Shown here: positions 1 to 9,123 of the stretch, piece after piece
Layout: every line of letters starts with the position of its first letter
How positions within the stretch are numbered: the first letter of the stretch is position 1
Origin: Sporanaerobium hydrogeniformans
Lineage (GTDB): Bacteria > Bacillota > Clostridia > Lachnospirales > Cellulosilyticaceae
Length of the DNA: 64,000 nt
Direction of reading: 5' to 3'
Assembly (NCBI RefSeq): GCF_002735925.1
Contig: NZ_PEDL01000003.1
Coordinates: 124,001 to 188,000 of the forward strand
The notes under the pieces: generated by a model
Told to the model about the DNA's origin: nothing
Databases searched by the model: none
The model's input: only the letters and a program-made list of their open reading frames with translations
Program-made: the position numbers and the translations under genes

Positions 1-582
1 GGTGGTATTCAAAAGGCTCATCCTGAATGGGGAGGTGCGAGAGAAGCTCTGAAGGATGCACTTAGATTATGGCCTCACCATCTAGAAGGTGAAGGACATT
101 TTGTATGTCTTTTACAAAAAAAGGGGGAAAAGAAAGAATATAGGTCTTATCTGCCTCTAGAAAAACGTATTAAAGATTATCCAGATATGGCTACATTCTT
201 CGAAAAGGAAACGACAATCTCTTTAGAGACACCTGTGATGGAAGTAAAGGGTAAAATTTATGCTGTCCCAAAGGAAAGCCCCGATTTAAGTGGCCTTCGA
301 GTTCTTCGTAATGGTCTTTTATTAGGAGAACTTAAAAATAAACGTTTTGAACCTTCCCATGCTTTAGTGCTGGGCTATGAAAAGGATTGTTTTAAACATA
401 CCATTGATTTTAAGGCAGAGGATGAAGCTGTTAAGCGTTATTTAAAGGGAGAAACGCTTCTCTATGAAGCACCTAAAGGATATCATGTTATAACAGTAGA
501 TGGCTATCCTTTAGGTTGGGTAAAAGCTCAAAATGACAGGCTTAAAAATGAATACCCACCAAGTTGGCGAATGATGGGATAA
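1..582 (+). CDS. RsmF/RsmB-family rRNA m5C methyltransferase, C-terminal part (5' end outside window)
   Basis: The frame is open from the first base, so this is the end of a gene that starts before the window. The first codons read GGIQKAHPEWGGAREALKDA, followed by RLWPHHLEGEGHFVCLL, which is the end of the Rossmann methyltransferase domain of NOL1/NOP2/Sun (RsmF-like) enzymes. These transfer methyl from SAM to cytosine C5 in 16S rRNA. The remaining ~130 residues form the RNA-binding C-terminal domain typical of the Gram-positive branch (LRVLRNGLLLGELKNKRFEP, then HALVLGY). The catalytic cysteines lie upstream and cannot be checked. An internal ATG at 187 is not the true start. The next gene, another rRNA modification enzyme, follows within 15 bases. 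Confidence 0.85.
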   Translation, partial: GGIQKAHPEWGGAREALKDALRLWPHHLEGEGHFVCLLQKKGEKKEYRSYLPLEKRIKDYPDMATFFEKETTISLETPVMEVKGKIYAVPKESPDLSGLRVLRNGLLLGELKNKRFEPSHALVLGYEKDCFKHTIDFKAEDEAVKRYLKGETLLYEAPKGYHVITVDGYPLGWVKAQNDRLKNEYPPSWRMMG

Positions 583-594
583 AGGATGAGGATA

Positions 595-1317
595 ATGAAA
601 ATAAAAAAAATGAGATTAGATCGCTTTTTAGTGCATACAGGGTATGGAAGCCGAAGTGAAGTACAAAAGTTAGTTAAACAAGGCAAGGTAACTGTTAAAG
701 GTGAAGTGATAAAAAAATCAGATACTTCCATTAATGTGCTAGAAGATGAAGTAAAAGTAAGGGGTGAAAATGTTTCATACCAAGAGTTCTATTATTATAT
801 TCTTTATAAGCCGGCAGGCTATATTACGGCTACGGAAGACTTAAGGCAGGAAACCGTACTAGATTTATTAGATCCTATTGATCGTAATAAAGGTTTATGT
901 CCTGTGGGACGTTTGGATAAAGATACGGAAGGGCTTCTTATTCTTACTAATGATGGACAGCTTAATCATGCATTGCTTTCACCTAAAAAACATGTGGATA
1001 AAGTTTATTATGCAAAGCTAGAAGGAGAAGTTGGAAGAGAAGATATAGAGCGTTTTAGAGAAGGTTTGACTTTAGAAGATGGTACAAAGCTTCAGCCAGC
1101 AGAGCTTGAGATTATTAAAACAGGTGCTGAATCAGAAGTCCATGTGACGATTAGAGAGGGGAAGTTCCATCAAGTGAAACGTATGGCTTTAGCAGTAGGG
1201 AAAAAAGTTATTTACTTAAAGCGTATTCAAATGGGAAGACTTTCGTTACCGAGTGATTTAGAGCCAGGTGCTTATCGTCCATTAACGAGTGAAGAGCTTG
1301 AACAATTAAGCAAATAG
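595..1317 (+). CDS. rsuA: 16S rRNA pseudouridine synthase, RsuA family
   Basis: Isomerises uridine to pseudouridine in rRNA; the RsuA branch acts on 16S rRNA in the small subunit. The N-terminal S4 RNA-binding domain reads RLDRFLVHTGYGSRSEV. The catalytic motif GRLDKDTEGLL, with the active-site Asp, and the later FHQVKRM motif are both present. Total length (~240 aa) fits RsuA better than the longer RluB. Start choice: ATG 595 sits just after AAGGATGAGG; ATG 586 and ATG 610 are alternatives. It probably shares a transcript with the upstream methyltransferase. The 294 bases after it hold no gene; the argF promoter lies at their end. RsuA versus RluB/RluF specificity is inferred from overall similarity. 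Confidence 0.85.
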   Translation: MKIKKMRLDRFLVHTGYGSRSEVQKLVKQGKVTVKGEVIKKSDTSINVLEDEVKVRGENVSYQEFYYYILYKPAGYITATEDLRQETVLDLLDPIDRNKGLCPVGRLDKDTEGLLILTNDGQLNHALLSPKKHVDKVYYAKLEGEVGREDIERFREGLTLEDGTKLQPAELEIIKTGAESEVHVTIREGKFHQVKRMALAVGKKVIYLKRIQMGRLSLPSDLEPGAYRPLTSEELEQLSK

Positions 1318-1534
1318 TCTTTATTGGGTTTAAAACCTCTAAAAACTGGAAAATGGTTCTAGTTGAAAAGAGGATAGAATGTTATTCTTAATATATATCG
1401 TAAGTAAAAGTGGAGCGAGTGTTTTTTTACAACTGAGAGAATTGTAAAGAAGCACTTGTTTTTCTTTTGGAGCAATAACTAAAAAGCAACAACTAAAAAT
1501 AGAAAAAATTAGACGATAAAAATTTATATGCATA

Positions 1535-1562
1535 TTGAAAAAGTAGGATTATAGTGTATAAT
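1535..1562 (+). promoter_or_regulatory. Sigma-A promoter of argF
   Basis: TTGAAA at 1535-1540 and a perfect TATAAT at 1557-1562, with a 16-base spacer, about 50 bases before the argF start. The -10 is a full consensus match. A repeated 10-mer lies just downstream and may be an operator. Confidence 0.75.
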
Positions 1563-1566
1563 AAAC

Positions 1567-1595
1567 TAATAAATATTCAAAAATTTAATAAATAT
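1567..1595 (+). repeat. Direct repeat TAATAAATAT x2 between argF promoter and RBS
   Basis: TAATAAATAT occurs at 1567-1576 and again at 1586-1595, 19 bases apart, starting 5 bases after the -10 box. A transcription factor bound here would block initiation or clearance. Arginine biosynthesis genes in Firmicutes are commonly repressed by ArgR, whose AT-rich operators lie in this position. Assignment to ArgR is inference; the copies are direct repeats and not clear palindromes. Confidence 0.4.
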
Positions 1596-1611
1596 ACAAG
1601 GAGGATTCAGT

Positions 1612-2547
1612 ATGTTTGGATTAAAAGGAAAATCTTTTCTTACTTTGCATGACTTTTCAAAACAAGAAATTACTTATTTATTGGACTTAGCGGCAGAATT
1701 AAAAGCTAAAAAGCGCATGGGTATTAAGGGGGAGCTTTTAGCAGGTAAAAATGTAGCACTTATTTTTGAGAAGCCTTCTACACGCACACGCTGTGCTTTT
1801 ACAGTAGCCTGTGTAGATGAAGGTGCGCATCCTGAATACTTAGGTAAAGATGATATTCAGTTAGGTCATAAAGAAAGTGTACAAGATACGGCACGTGTAT
1901 TAGGACGCTTATTTGATGCTATTGAATTTCGTGGTTTTTCTCAACAAGTGGTAGAGGATTTGGCAAAATACAGTGGAGTTCCTGTGTATAATGGTTTAAC
2001 AGATCTTTATCATCCAACTCAAATTTTGGCAGATTTTTTAACTATGAAAGAGCATGTTGGGACATTAAAAGGGAAGAAGTTTGTTTATATAGGAGATGGG
2101 CGTAATAATATGGCAAATAGCTTACTTATTGGCTGTGCTAAAATGGGAATTCATATTGCCGTTATTGCACCTAAGACTTTATGGCCAGAGGAGGCACATG
2201 TTGAGGTTTGTAGAGGCTATGCCGAAATAGAAGGTTCAAAGATTATTATTACTGAGGATGTAGAGGAGGTAAAGGGAGCAGATGTTATTTATACAGACGT
2301 TTGGTGCTCCATGGGAGAAGAAGAGAAAGCAAAAGAACGCGTTGCACTTCTTAAGCCTTATCAAGTAAATACAGAGCTTATAGCTAAAACACAAAATAAA
2401 CAAGTTATTTTTATGCATTGTTTACCAGCCGTTAAAGGTAATGAAGTAACAGAAGAAGTTTTTGAAGCACCTTACTCCGTTGTTTTTGATGAAGCTGAAA
2501 ACCGTATGCATACAATTAAGGCAGTGATGGTAGCAACACTTAGTTAA
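1612..2547 (+). CDS. argF: Ornithine carbamoyltransferase
   Basis: Catalyses carbamoyl phosphate + ornithine to citrulline in arginine synthesis (cytoplasmic trimer). All family signatures are visible: the carbamoyl-phosphate loop STRTR at residues 56-60, the HPTQ motif ([12 protein letters not shown]) and the HCLPA motif near the C terminus ([10 protein letters not shown]). Length 311 aa is normal. The start is fixed by AAGGAGGA 6-13 bases upstream. It has its own consensus promoter and stands alone, with serC behind another strong promoter, so it is likely monocistronic. A catabolic (arcB) role cannot be excluded from sequence, but no arginine deiminase or carbamate kinase gene is nearby. 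Confidence 0.93.
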   Translation: MFGLKGKSFLTLHDFSKQEITYLLDLAAELKAKKRMGIKGELLAGKNVALIFEKPSTRTRCAFTVACVDEGAHPEYLGKDDIQLGHKESVQDTARVLGRLFDAIEFRGFSQQVVEDLAKYSGVPVYNGLTDLYHPTQILADFLTMKEHVGTLKGKKFVYIGDGRNNMANSLLIGCAKMGIHIAVIAPKTLWPEEAHVEVCRGYAEIEGSKIIITEDVEEVKGADVIYTDVWCSMGEEEKAKERVALLKPYQVNTELIAKTQNKQVIFMHCLPAVKGNEVTEEVFEAPYSVVFDEAENRMHTIKAVMVATLS

Positions 2548-2575
2548 AGAATAGTAGAGAAATATGAACGAAATA

Positions 2576-2604
2576 TTGACTAACATCTAAAAATTATCTA
2601 TAAT
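2576..2604 (+). promoter_or_regulatory. Sigma-A promoter of serC-serA
   Basis: TTGACT at 2576-2581, 17-base spacer, TATAAT at 2599-2604. Near-perfect consensus, 56 bases upstream of the serC start. Confidence 0.8.
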
Positions 2605-2660
2605 TTTAAAGATAGCGACATATTGTGTGTCAATGTGATTTCTAAATAGGAGGGTATAAA

Positions 2661-3737
2661 ATGCGTGTATTTAATTTTTCAGCAGGGCCAGGTGTATTAC
2701 CACTTGAAGTACTAGAAAAAGCACAAAAAGAATTAGTAGAATATGGTACAAGTGGAATGAGTGTTATGGAGATGAGTCATCGCTCCAAACCTTATGAAGC
2801 GATAATAGGGGAAACAGAAGCTAGACTTCGTAAATTAATGGATATTCCAGATAATTATTCGGTATTATTTTTACAAGGTGGCGCTTCGCTTCAGTTTGCT
2901 ATGGTTCCACTAAACTTATTTAGAAAGTCCAACACAGCAGATTACATGGAAACGGGACAATTTGCGTCGAAGGCTTTAAAAGAAGCTAAAAAATTTGGAG
3001 AAGTAAGAGTAGTAGCTTCTTCTAAAGCAGATACCTATAGCTATATTCCAAAGATAACAAAAGAAGATGTAAATCCAGAAGCAGATTATTTTTATATTTG
3101 TGCCAACAATACAATTTATGGGACAAAATTTAATGTGTTCCCAGATACAGGTGATGTACCATTAGTAGCAGATATGTCTTCTTGTATTCTTTCTGAAAAA
3201 GTAGATGTATCTCAATTTGGTCTTATTTTTGCAGGTGCACAGAAAAATCTCGGACCAGCAGGTGTCACTTTAGTGATTATCCGTAATGATTTATTAGGTT
3301 TTGCAAAAGAAAATGTACCTACTATGTTAGACTACAAGGTAATGGTAGAAAATGATTCTATGTACAATACCCCTCCAACTTATGGTATTTATATGTTGAA
3401 ACTTATGTTTGAGTGGATAGAAGCAAAAGGTGGCGTAGAAGTACTTGAAAAAATTAATCGCGAAAAAGCAGCACTTCTTTATGATTTCTTAGATCAATCT
3501 AAACTTTTTAAAGGAACAGCTGTTAAGGAAGACCGCTCAATGATGAATGTAACCTTTGTAACAGGTGATGCTGATTTAGATGCTAAATTTGTAAAAGAAG
3601 CAACAGCAGCTGGATTTGTGAATTTAAAAGGTCATCGTAGTGTAGGTGGTATGCGTGCAAGTATTTACAATGCTATGCCAGTAGAAGGAATTCAAAAATT
3701 AGTTGAATTTATGAAAAAATTTGAAGCAGAGAATTAG
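2661..3737 (+). CDS. serC: Phosphoserine aminotransferase
   Basis: PLP enzyme of serine biosynthesis that converts 3-phosphohydroxypyruvate and glutamate to phosphoserine. The start reads MRVFNFSAGPGVLPLEVLE, the hallmark FSAGP N terminus of SerC. The PLP lysine lies in GAQKNLGPAGV, and HRSVGGMRASIYNAM near the end is the usual C-terminal signature. Length 358 aa matches the family (about 360). AGGAGGG precedes the ATG at a good distance. serA follows 11 bases later, forming a serCA pair; no serB is visible here. Confidence 0.95.
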   Translation: MRVFNFSAGPGVLPLEVLEKAQKELVEYGTSGMSVMEMSHRSKPYEAIIGETEARLRKLMDIPDNYSVLFLQGGASLQFAMVPLNLFRKSNTADYMETGQFASKALKEAKKFGEVRVVASSKADTYSYIPKITKEDVNPEADYFYICANNTIYGTKFNVFPDTGDVPLVADMSSCILSEKVDVSQFGLIFAGAQKNLGPAGVTLVIIRNDLLGFAKENVPTMLDYKVMVENDSMYNTPPTYGIYMLKLMFEWIEAKGGVEVLEKINREKAALLYDFLDQSKLFKGTAVKEDRSMMNVTFVTGDADLDAKFVKEATAAGFVNLKGHRSVGGMRASIYNAMPVEGIQKLVEFMKKFEAEN

Positions 3738-3748
3738 GAGGAGTTAGG

Positions 3749-4906
3749 ATGTATACCATACAAACCCTTAATAAAATATCACAATCAGGTTTAGCACTTT
3801 TTGGTGATAATTATACTATTCAAGATAATTTAGAAGGTGCAGATGCAGTTTTAGTACGCAGTGCTAAGATGCATGATATAGCATTACCTAGTACAGTGAA
3901 AGCCATTGCACGTGCAGGAGCAGGTGTGAATAATATTCCAATTGAGGAATGTGCAAAAAGTGGGATAGTTGTTTTTAATACGCCTGGCGCCAATGCTAAT
4001 GCGGTAAAAGAATTAGTATTAGCAGGATTGCTCCTTTCTTCACGTAAAGTAGTAGAGGGGATCAATTGGGCAAAAACATTAGATACAGATGTAGCAAAAG
4101 CAGTTGAAAAAGGAAAAGGTGCTTTTGTAGGACCAGAAATTTTAGGCAAAAAACTAGGAGTTATTGGACTAGGGGCAATTGGTGTTATGGTTGCCAATAG
4201 TGCACAAGCATTAGGAATGGAGGTAATTGGCCATGATCCTTACATTTCTATTAATGCTGCTTGGGGACTTTCTCGTCATGTTCGCCATGCTGTATCCCTT
4301 GATGAGGTATTAGCTGAAGCTGACTATATTACTGTACATGTACCTCTTGTAGAAGCTACCAAATACATGTTTAATAAAGAAGCTTTTAGCAAGATGAAAC
4401 CAGGTGTAAGACTTCTCAATTTCTCTAGAGATACACTTGTACATAATGGGGATTTATTAAAAGCTATTGAAGAAGGCATTGTTACAACTTATGTAACAGA
4501 CTTCCCAGTAGAAGAAGTAATGGGAAATCCTAATATCCTAACAATTCCTCACTTAGGTGCTTCTACACCAGAGTCAGAAGAAAACTGTGCTGTAATGGCG
4601 GTTCAAGAAGTGAAAGATTATTTGGAAAATGGGAATATTGTTAATTCTGTAAATTACCCTGAGTGTATAATGGCATGGGCATCCAATTGTCGCCTTGCTA
4701 TTATTCATAAAAATACCCCAGCTATTCTAGGAAAAATAACAGCTATTATTGCTGGAGAAGGCATTAATATTCGAGATATGAGTAATCGTAGCCGAGGTGA
4801 TTTTGCTTATACGCTCATTGATACAGATACCTATGTTTCAGAAGACAACTTAAAAGCCATTGAAAATATGGAGCACATCATCAAAGTACGTCTCCTTGTG
4901 AAATAG
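3749..4906 (+). CDS. serA: D-3-phosphoglycerate dehydrogenase
   Basis: First step of serine biosynthesis: oxidises 3-phosphoglycerate with NAD. The N-terminal and central D-isomer 2-hydroxyacid dehydrogenase domain has the Rossmann fingerprint GVIGLGAIGVMVAN. The substrate-proximal segment RAGAGVNNIPIEECAKSGI and the catalytic region IPHLGASTPESEEN are present. A C-terminal ACT domain (about residues 315-385, LAIIHKNTPAILGKI) suggests allosteric control by serine. At 385 aa it is the short form that lacks the intervening domain of long SerA proteins. GGAGGAGTT lies just upstream; cotranscribed with serC. A strong terminator follows. Confidence 0.93.
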   Translation: MYTIQTLNKISQSGLALFGDNYTIQDNLEGADAVLVRSAKMHDIALPSTVKAIARAGAGVNNIPIEECAKSGIVVFNTPGANANAVKELVLAGLLLSSRKVVEGINWAKTLDTDVAKAVEKGKGAFVGPEILGKKLGVIGLGAIGVMVANSAQALGMEVIGHDPYISINAAWGLSRHVRHAVSLDEVLAEADYITVHVPLVEATKYMFNKEAFSKMKPGVRLLNFSRDTLVHNGDLLKAIEEGIVTTYVTDFPVEEVMGNPNILTIPHLGASTPESEENCAVMAVQEVKDYLENGNIVNSVNYPECIMAWASNCRLAIIHKNTPAILGKITAIIAGEGINIRDMSNRSRGDFAYTLIDTDTYVSEDNLKAIENMEHIIKVRLLVK

Positions 4907-4917
4907 ATAACAAATAA

Positions 4918-4954
4918 AAAGAAGGAATTAAGAATCATCTTAATTCCTTCTTTT
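4918..4954 (+). terminator. Rho-independent terminator of serCA
   Basis: A perfect 16-bp stem, arms 4918-4933 and 4938-4953, with a 4-base loop ATCA. The 3' arm ends in a T run. Closes the serC-serA transcript. Confidence 0.85.
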
Positions 4955-4974
4955 ATGGAATAAAGGAGGAAGTT

Positions 4975-5532
4975 ATGAGAGAACTTGCACTACATCTATT
5001 AGACATCATGCAAAATAGTATTAAAGCAGGAGCTACTCACATTCATTTGGAGGTGAGTGAGCAGGTACTTCAAAATAAATTAATATTAAAGGTTGAAGAT
5101 AATGGTAAAGGCATGAGTAAAGAAATGTGTAACCAAGTGATTCATCCTTATGTAACGACACGTACTTTACGCAAAGTTGGTCTAGGCATCCCACTTTTAT
5201 ATCAACTGTGTAAGGAGTGTGAAGGGGAGCTTAAGATAGAGAGTGAGCTAGGAAGAGGCACAAAGCTAGAAGCGACTTTGGTTTATAATCATATTGATCG
5301 GCTCCCTTTAGGCAATATAGCCAGTACTTTAGGTACAGTTATTATGGCAAAGCCTGAGATTACCTATACATATAGGCATTTTTATAATGAAAAATGTTTT
5401 GAATTAAGTACAGAACAAATTAAAGAGGTATTAGAAGGTGTGCCAATAGAAAATTTAGAGATTATTGCATGGCTAGAAAATTATATTGAAATAAATATTA
5501 CGGCACTTTACCAAATGGAGGCGTCAAAATAA
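4975..5532 (+). CDS. GHKL-type ATP-binding protein (HATPase_c domain only)
   Basis: A 185-aa stand-alone GHKL ATPase domain. The N box reads LLDIMQNSIKAGATHI, the G1 box VEDNGKGM, and the G2 region KVGLGIPLLYQLCKE is followed by GTKLEATL. There is no histidine-phosphoacceptor, sensor or membrane segment, so it is not a complete histidine kinase; anti-sigma-factor kinases have a similar stand-alone domain. The C-terminal ~70 residues are not recognisable to me. AAAGGAGG gives the start. It lies between a terminator and the rnf promoter and so appears to be transcribed alone. Similar small ATPases occur near electron-transfer gene clusters in Clostridia (from memory); its partner is unknown. 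Confidence 0.75.
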   Translation: MRELALHLLDIMQNSIKAGATHIHLEVSEQVLQNKLILKVEDNGKGMSKEMCNQVIHPYVTTRTLRKVGLGIPLLYQLCKECEGELKIESELGRGTKLEATLVYNHIDRLPLGNIASTLGTVIMAKPEITYTYRHFYNEKCFELSTEQIKEVLEGVPIENLEIIAWLENYIEINITALYQMEASK

Positions 5533-5590
5533 TAATAAATTTACTTATTCACGTTATTTTTTTAATTATCTAGTCTAATAGCTATAACCA

Positions 5591-5627
5591 TGCTATAATT
5601 GACATGATTTGTAAATAATGGTTTAAA
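5591..5627 (+). promoter_or_regulatory. rnf operon promoter region
   Basis: An extended -10, TGCTATAAT (5591-5599), has no good -35. Overlapping it, TTGACA (5599-5604) is followed 17 bases later by TTTAAA (5622-5627). Either could drive rnfC, which starts at 5665; the first has the better -10. Confidence 0.55.
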
Positions 5628-5664
5628 TATCATTAGTGATTTAAATATTGAAAGGAGGAGTAAC

Positions 5665-6984
5665 ATGAAAGGTTTAACCTTTAAAAAAGGAATTCATCCA
5701 CACTATCATAAGGAGTCCACACAAGATAAACCCATTACTATTTTAGCTCCAAAGGGTGAAATGGTTTATCCTATGTCACAGCATATTGGAGCGCCTTGTA
5801 CACCTCTAGTAAAAAAGGGTGATCATGTATATGTTGGTCAAAAAATTGGAGAGGTGACAGGTTTTGTGGCTGCCCCTATTCATGCTAGTGTATCGGGGAC
5901 AGTAAAAGCAGTTGAAGAAAGGCTTACATTTAGAGGTATAAAAGATAAATGTATTGTCATCGAAAATGACTTTCTCTATGAGGAAATACAAGAATTGCAG
6001 GCTTATAGAATGCCAGATATAAAATCTTTAGGACGTAAAGAGCTAGTAGATATTGTAAAGGAAGCAGGTCTTGTTGGTATGGGAGGAGCAGCTTTTCCTA
6101 CCCATGTTAAACTGAATATCCCAGAAGATAAGGAAGTAGAATTCATTATTATTAATGGGGCAGAGTGCGAACCCTATCTTACCTCAGACCATCGTGTCAT
6201 GCTAGAAGAAGGAGAGCGAATTATTGCAGGTCTTGAAATACTACTTCAGGTTTTTCCTAAAGCAAAAGCATTGATTGGTATCGAAGATAATAAAATGGAT
6301 GCCATAGAAAATTTAACACATCTTGCCAAAGAGATGACAAGAATAGAGGTATGTACACTCCATACTAAATACCCACAAGGTTCTGAGAAACATTTAATTT
6401 ATGCTACGACAGGCAGAGAGGTGCCAAGTGGCAAGTTGCCTATTGAAGTAGGTTGTATTGTACAGAATATTGATTCTATTGTGGCTATTTGGCGTGCTGT
6501 TACAAAAGGTAGACCTATTATGCGACGTATTATAACGGTAGCAGGAAGTGGCGTAAAAAACCCTTGTAATCTTAAAGTAAGAACTGGAACTTCCTATCGT
6601 GAGATTTTAGACTATGCACAGTGGGATGAAGAAAGAACGGTTAAAATTATTGCTGGAGGTCCGATGATGGGGGTGGCTATTTCGGATGTTGATGTGCCTG
6701 TTGTCAAAGGAACCTCAGCTATCTTATGCTTTACAGAAGAAGAGGTGAAGGGTGAAAAGACTTCTCATTGTATCCGCTGTAGTAAATGTGTGCAAGTCTG
6801 TCCGATGGGACTTATACCAAATGTTTTACATAGGAGTGCTATTCATGATAAATTAGAAAACTTTACAGCACATCATGGTATGGATTGTATTGAATGTGGC
6901 TGTTGTTCCTTTATTTGTCCAGCTAAATGCGAGTTGGTACAAAGTATACGAACAGCAAAAGCTCAATTACGTGCAAAGAAATAA
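5665..6984 (+). CDS. rnfC: Rnf complex subunit C (NADH-binding, Fe-S)
   Basis: Peripheral subunit of the Rnf complex, which couples reduced ferredoxin:NAD+ oxidoreduction to Na+ or H+ export across the cell membrane. RnfC is the NAD(H) site. The NuoF-like FMN/NADH loop GLVGMGGAAFPTHVKL lies near residue 138, and GAECEPYLTSDHR follows. Two C-terminal 4Fe-4S motifs, CIRCSKCVQVCP (about 369-380) and CIECGCCSFICP (about 408-419), are intact. Length 439 aa is typical for Clostridia. First gene of rnfCDGEAB; AAAGGAGG precedes the ATG. Confidence 0.95.
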   Translation: MKGLTFKKGIHPHYHKESTQDKPITILAPKGEMVYPMSQHIGAPCTPLVKKGDHVYVGQKIGEVTGFVAAPIHASVSGTVKAVEERLTFRGIKDKCIVIENDFLYEEIQELQAYRMPDIKSLGRKELVDIVKEAGLVGMGGAAFPTHVKLNIPEDKEVEFIIINGAECEPYLTSDHRVMLEEGERIIAGLEILLQVFPKAKALIGIEDNKMDAIENLTHLAKEMTRIEVCTLHTKYPQGSEKHLIYATTGREVPSGKLPIEVGCIVQNIDSIVAIWRAVTKGRPIMRRIITVAGSGVKNPCNLKVRTGTSYREILDYAQWDEERTVKIIAGGPMMGVAISDVDVPVVKGTSAILCFTEEEVKGEKTSHCIRCSKCVQVCPMGLIPNVLHRSAIHDKLENFTAHHGMDCIECGCCSFICPAKCELVQSIRTAKAQLRAKK

Positions 6985-7004
6985 ACTAAAAGGAGAATAA
7001 GAAG

Positions 7005-7958
7005 ATGGAAAAAATATTAACTGTTTCACCATCCCCTCATGCACGTGCGAAGCACACAACAAAGAGTATTATGTATGATGTAATCATCGCTTTAATACCA
7101 GCCCTTTTAGCCGGTATCCTTTTCTTTGGCTTACGTGCGCTCTGGGTGACTTTGTTAAGTGTGGTTTGCTGTGTAGGTTGGGAATGGCTTTGGCAAAAAA
7201 TCTTTAAAAAAGATAGTACGATAAAAGATTTAAGTGCAGTGGTTACAGGTTTATTATTAGCCTTTAATCTTCCACCAGAGATACCCTTTTTTATTGTAAT
7301 AGTAGGAAGTTTTGTAGCAATTATATTGGCTAAGCAAATATTTGGAGGGATTGGTCAAAACTTTATTAACCCAGCTCTTGCAGCAAGAGCTTTCTTGTTA
7401 GCAGCTTATCCTCAAGCTGTGGCAACTTTTACAGCCCCTACTGGGTTAAGCGGCATAGATGCTGTGACAACAGCTACACCCCTTGCCTTAATAAAAGCAG
7501 GCAATTACAATGAGCTACCGAGCATGCTGGATGCTTTTATAGGGAATATAGGAGGATGTATTGGTGAAGTATCTGCTTTAGCACTTCTTTTGGGTGCAGC
7601 GTATCTTCTTATTAAAGGCGTTATTAGATGGCATATTCCTGTTTTTTACCTAGGGAGTCTCTTCTTAGTAACTGCCCTATGTGGAGGACAAGGAATAGAG
7701 ATGAGTTTTTATTCCTTATTTTTAGGAGGAGCTATGTTAGGTGCGCTCTTTATGGCAACAGATTATACAACATCTCCAATGACTGTTAAAGGGCAAATTA
7801 TTTTTGCGATAAGTGCTGGTGTTCTTGCTGCTATTATCCGCTTATTTGGTGGTTATCCAGAAGGTGTAAGTTACAGTTTACTCATTATGAATTTAACAGT
7901 ACCATTAATTGATCGTTATGTTAAAACCAAACGTTTTGGGGGAGGGAAAAAGGCATGA
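7005..7958 (+). CDS. rnfD: Rnf complex subunit D (FMN-binding membrane protein)
   Basis: Integral membrane subunit homologous to NqrB. The start SPSPHARAKHTTKSIMYDVI is the family N terminus, and many hydrophobic spans follow (from about 25-50 onward). The covalent FMN site corresponds to the (S/T)xATP motif TTATPLA at residues 155-161, with Thr158 as the probable attachment residue; this is homology-based. DYTTSPMTVKG near residue 253 is a second conserved segment. 317 aa. AAAGGAGAA upstream of the start. The gene overlaps rnfG by 4 bases (ATGA), indicating translational coupling. Confidence 0.95.
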   Translation: MEKILTVSPSPHARAKHTTKSIMYDVIIALIPALLAGILFFGLRALWVTLLSVVCCVGWEWLWQKIFKKDSTIKDLSAVVTGLLLAFNLPPEIPFFIVIVGSFVAIILAKQIFGGIGQNFINPALAARAFLLAAYPQAVATFTAPTGLSGIDAVTTATPLALIKAGNYNELPSMLDAFIGNIGGCIGEVSALALLLGAAYLLIKGVIRWHIPVFYLGSLFLVTALCGGQGIEMSFYSLFLGGAMLGALFMATDYTTSPMTVKGQIIFAISAGVLAAIIRLFGGYPEGVSYSLLIMNLTVPLIDRYVKTKRFGGGKKA

Positions 7959-8515
7959 AAGAATTAAAATTAGGTGCTATACTTTTTCTCATTACTGCTA
8001 TTTGTGTAGGTTCACTAGGCTTTATTAATAGCCTCACTACACCTATTATTAGCCTCAATAAAGAAAAAGCAGAAAAGGAGGCCATGGGACAACTTTTGCA
8101 AGAAGCAGATGATTTTGTATCAGTCGAAGAGATTGATGACCCTATGATTAGTAGCCTTTATGTAGGAACCAAACAAGGACAAAGTGTGGGGATTGTGGCA
8201 AAAGTAACAACAAATGGTTATGGTGGCGGCATTGAACTAATGGTAGGAATCAATAAAGCAAACAAAATCATGGGAGTACAAATTTTAGCCCATTCTGAAA
8301 CACCTGGACTAGGCGCAAATGCTAAAAATCCAAGCTTTATTAACCAATTTATAGATAAAACGAGTCCACTTAAGGTAACTAAAACAACATCTGATGAGGA
8401 GATAGTAGCTATTACAGGTGCTACTATTACTTCACAGGCAATAACAGATGGAGTGAATCAAGTAGCAGAATATGTTCTCAATCATCAAAAAGAACTTTTA
8501 AAGGAGGGAAACTAA
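7955..8515 (+). CDS. rnfG: Rnf complex subunit G (covalent FMN, extracytoplasmic)
   Basis: Single N-terminal membrane helix (about residues 7-26) followed by an FMN-binding domain. The attachment motif TGATITS lies at 154-160, with Thr159 as the likely flavinylated residue by analogy with NqrC/RnfG SGATxTS. Segments ETPGLGANA and AITGAT are family-typical. 186 aa. Its start overlaps the rnfD stop by 4 bases and its stop directly abuts the rnfE start, so the operon is tightly packed. Flavinylation would need an ApbE transferase, which is not in this window. Confidence 0.95.
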   Translation: MKELKLGAILFLITAICVGSLGFINSLTTPIISLNKEKAEKEAMGQLLQEADDFVSVEEIDDPMISSLYVGTKQGQSVGIVAKVTTNGYGGGIELMVGINKANKIMGVQILAHSETPGLGANAKNPSFINQFIDKTSPLKVTKTTSDEEIVAITGATITSQAITDGVNQVAEYVLNHQKELLKEGN

Positions 8516-9112
8516 ATGAAGGCATTACAAGAAAGATTAAAGGCTGGGATTGTTTTGGATAATCCTACTTTTGTACAAGTATTAGGGATGTGCCCAACTT
8601 TAGCAGTTACAACCAGTGCAGAAAATGCAGTGGGAATGGGGCTTGCTACAACAGCAGTACTTATTTGCTCTAATTTAGTTATTTCCTTATTACGTAAGTG
8701 TATTCCAAATAAAATTCGTATTCCTGCCTTTATCGTTATTATTGCAAGTTTTGTAACGATTATTGATTTAATACTTCAAGCTTATATCACAAGTTTGCAT
8801 GCGGCTTTAGGTCTTTTTATTCCACTGATTGTAGTAAATTGTATCATTTTAGGACGTGCTGAAGCTTTTGCTTTTAAGAATAAACCTCTTCCTTCTATGT
8901 TTGATGGTTTAGGAATGGGACTTGGTTTTACTACATCATTAACCGTTATTGGCATGATTCGCGAGATCCTTGGCGCAGGACAACTTTTTGGCAATAATGT
9001 GATGCCAGAAAGCTATACACCCGCTATTATTATGATTTTAGCACCAGGAGCCTTCTTTACATTAGGTATTCTTATGGCTATTTTAAATACATTAAAGGCT
9101 AAAAAGCACTAG
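8516..9112 (+). CDS. rnfE: Rnf complex subunit E
   Basis: Integral membrane subunit homologous to NqrD and paralogous to RnfA. The signature [20 protein letters not shown] is at the start. The second conserved region, [20 protein letters not shown], contains the membrane cysteine that helps bind the buried iron-sulfur cluster shared with RnfA. 198 aa with about six hydrophobic spans. Its ribosome binding site AAAGGAGGG lies inside the end of rnfG, one base-pair step before the adjacent start. Confidence 0.94.
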   Translation: MKALQERLKAGIVLDNPTFVQVLGMCPTLAVTTSAENAVGMGLATTAVLICSNLVISLLRKCIPNKIRIPAFIVIIASFVTIIDLILQAYITSLHAALGLFIPLIVVNCIILGRAEAFAFKNKPLPSMFDGLGMGLGFTTSLTVIGMIREILGAGQLFGNNVMPESYTPAIIMILAPGAFFTLGILMAILNTLKAKKH

Positions 9113-9123
9113 GAGGGGGAAAC

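Noticed and set aside
3820-4197. 125-codon open frame antisense to serA
   Set aside because: Overlaps the conserved NAD-binding part of SerA; Ser/Thr/Pro-rich product is typical of an antisense shadow.
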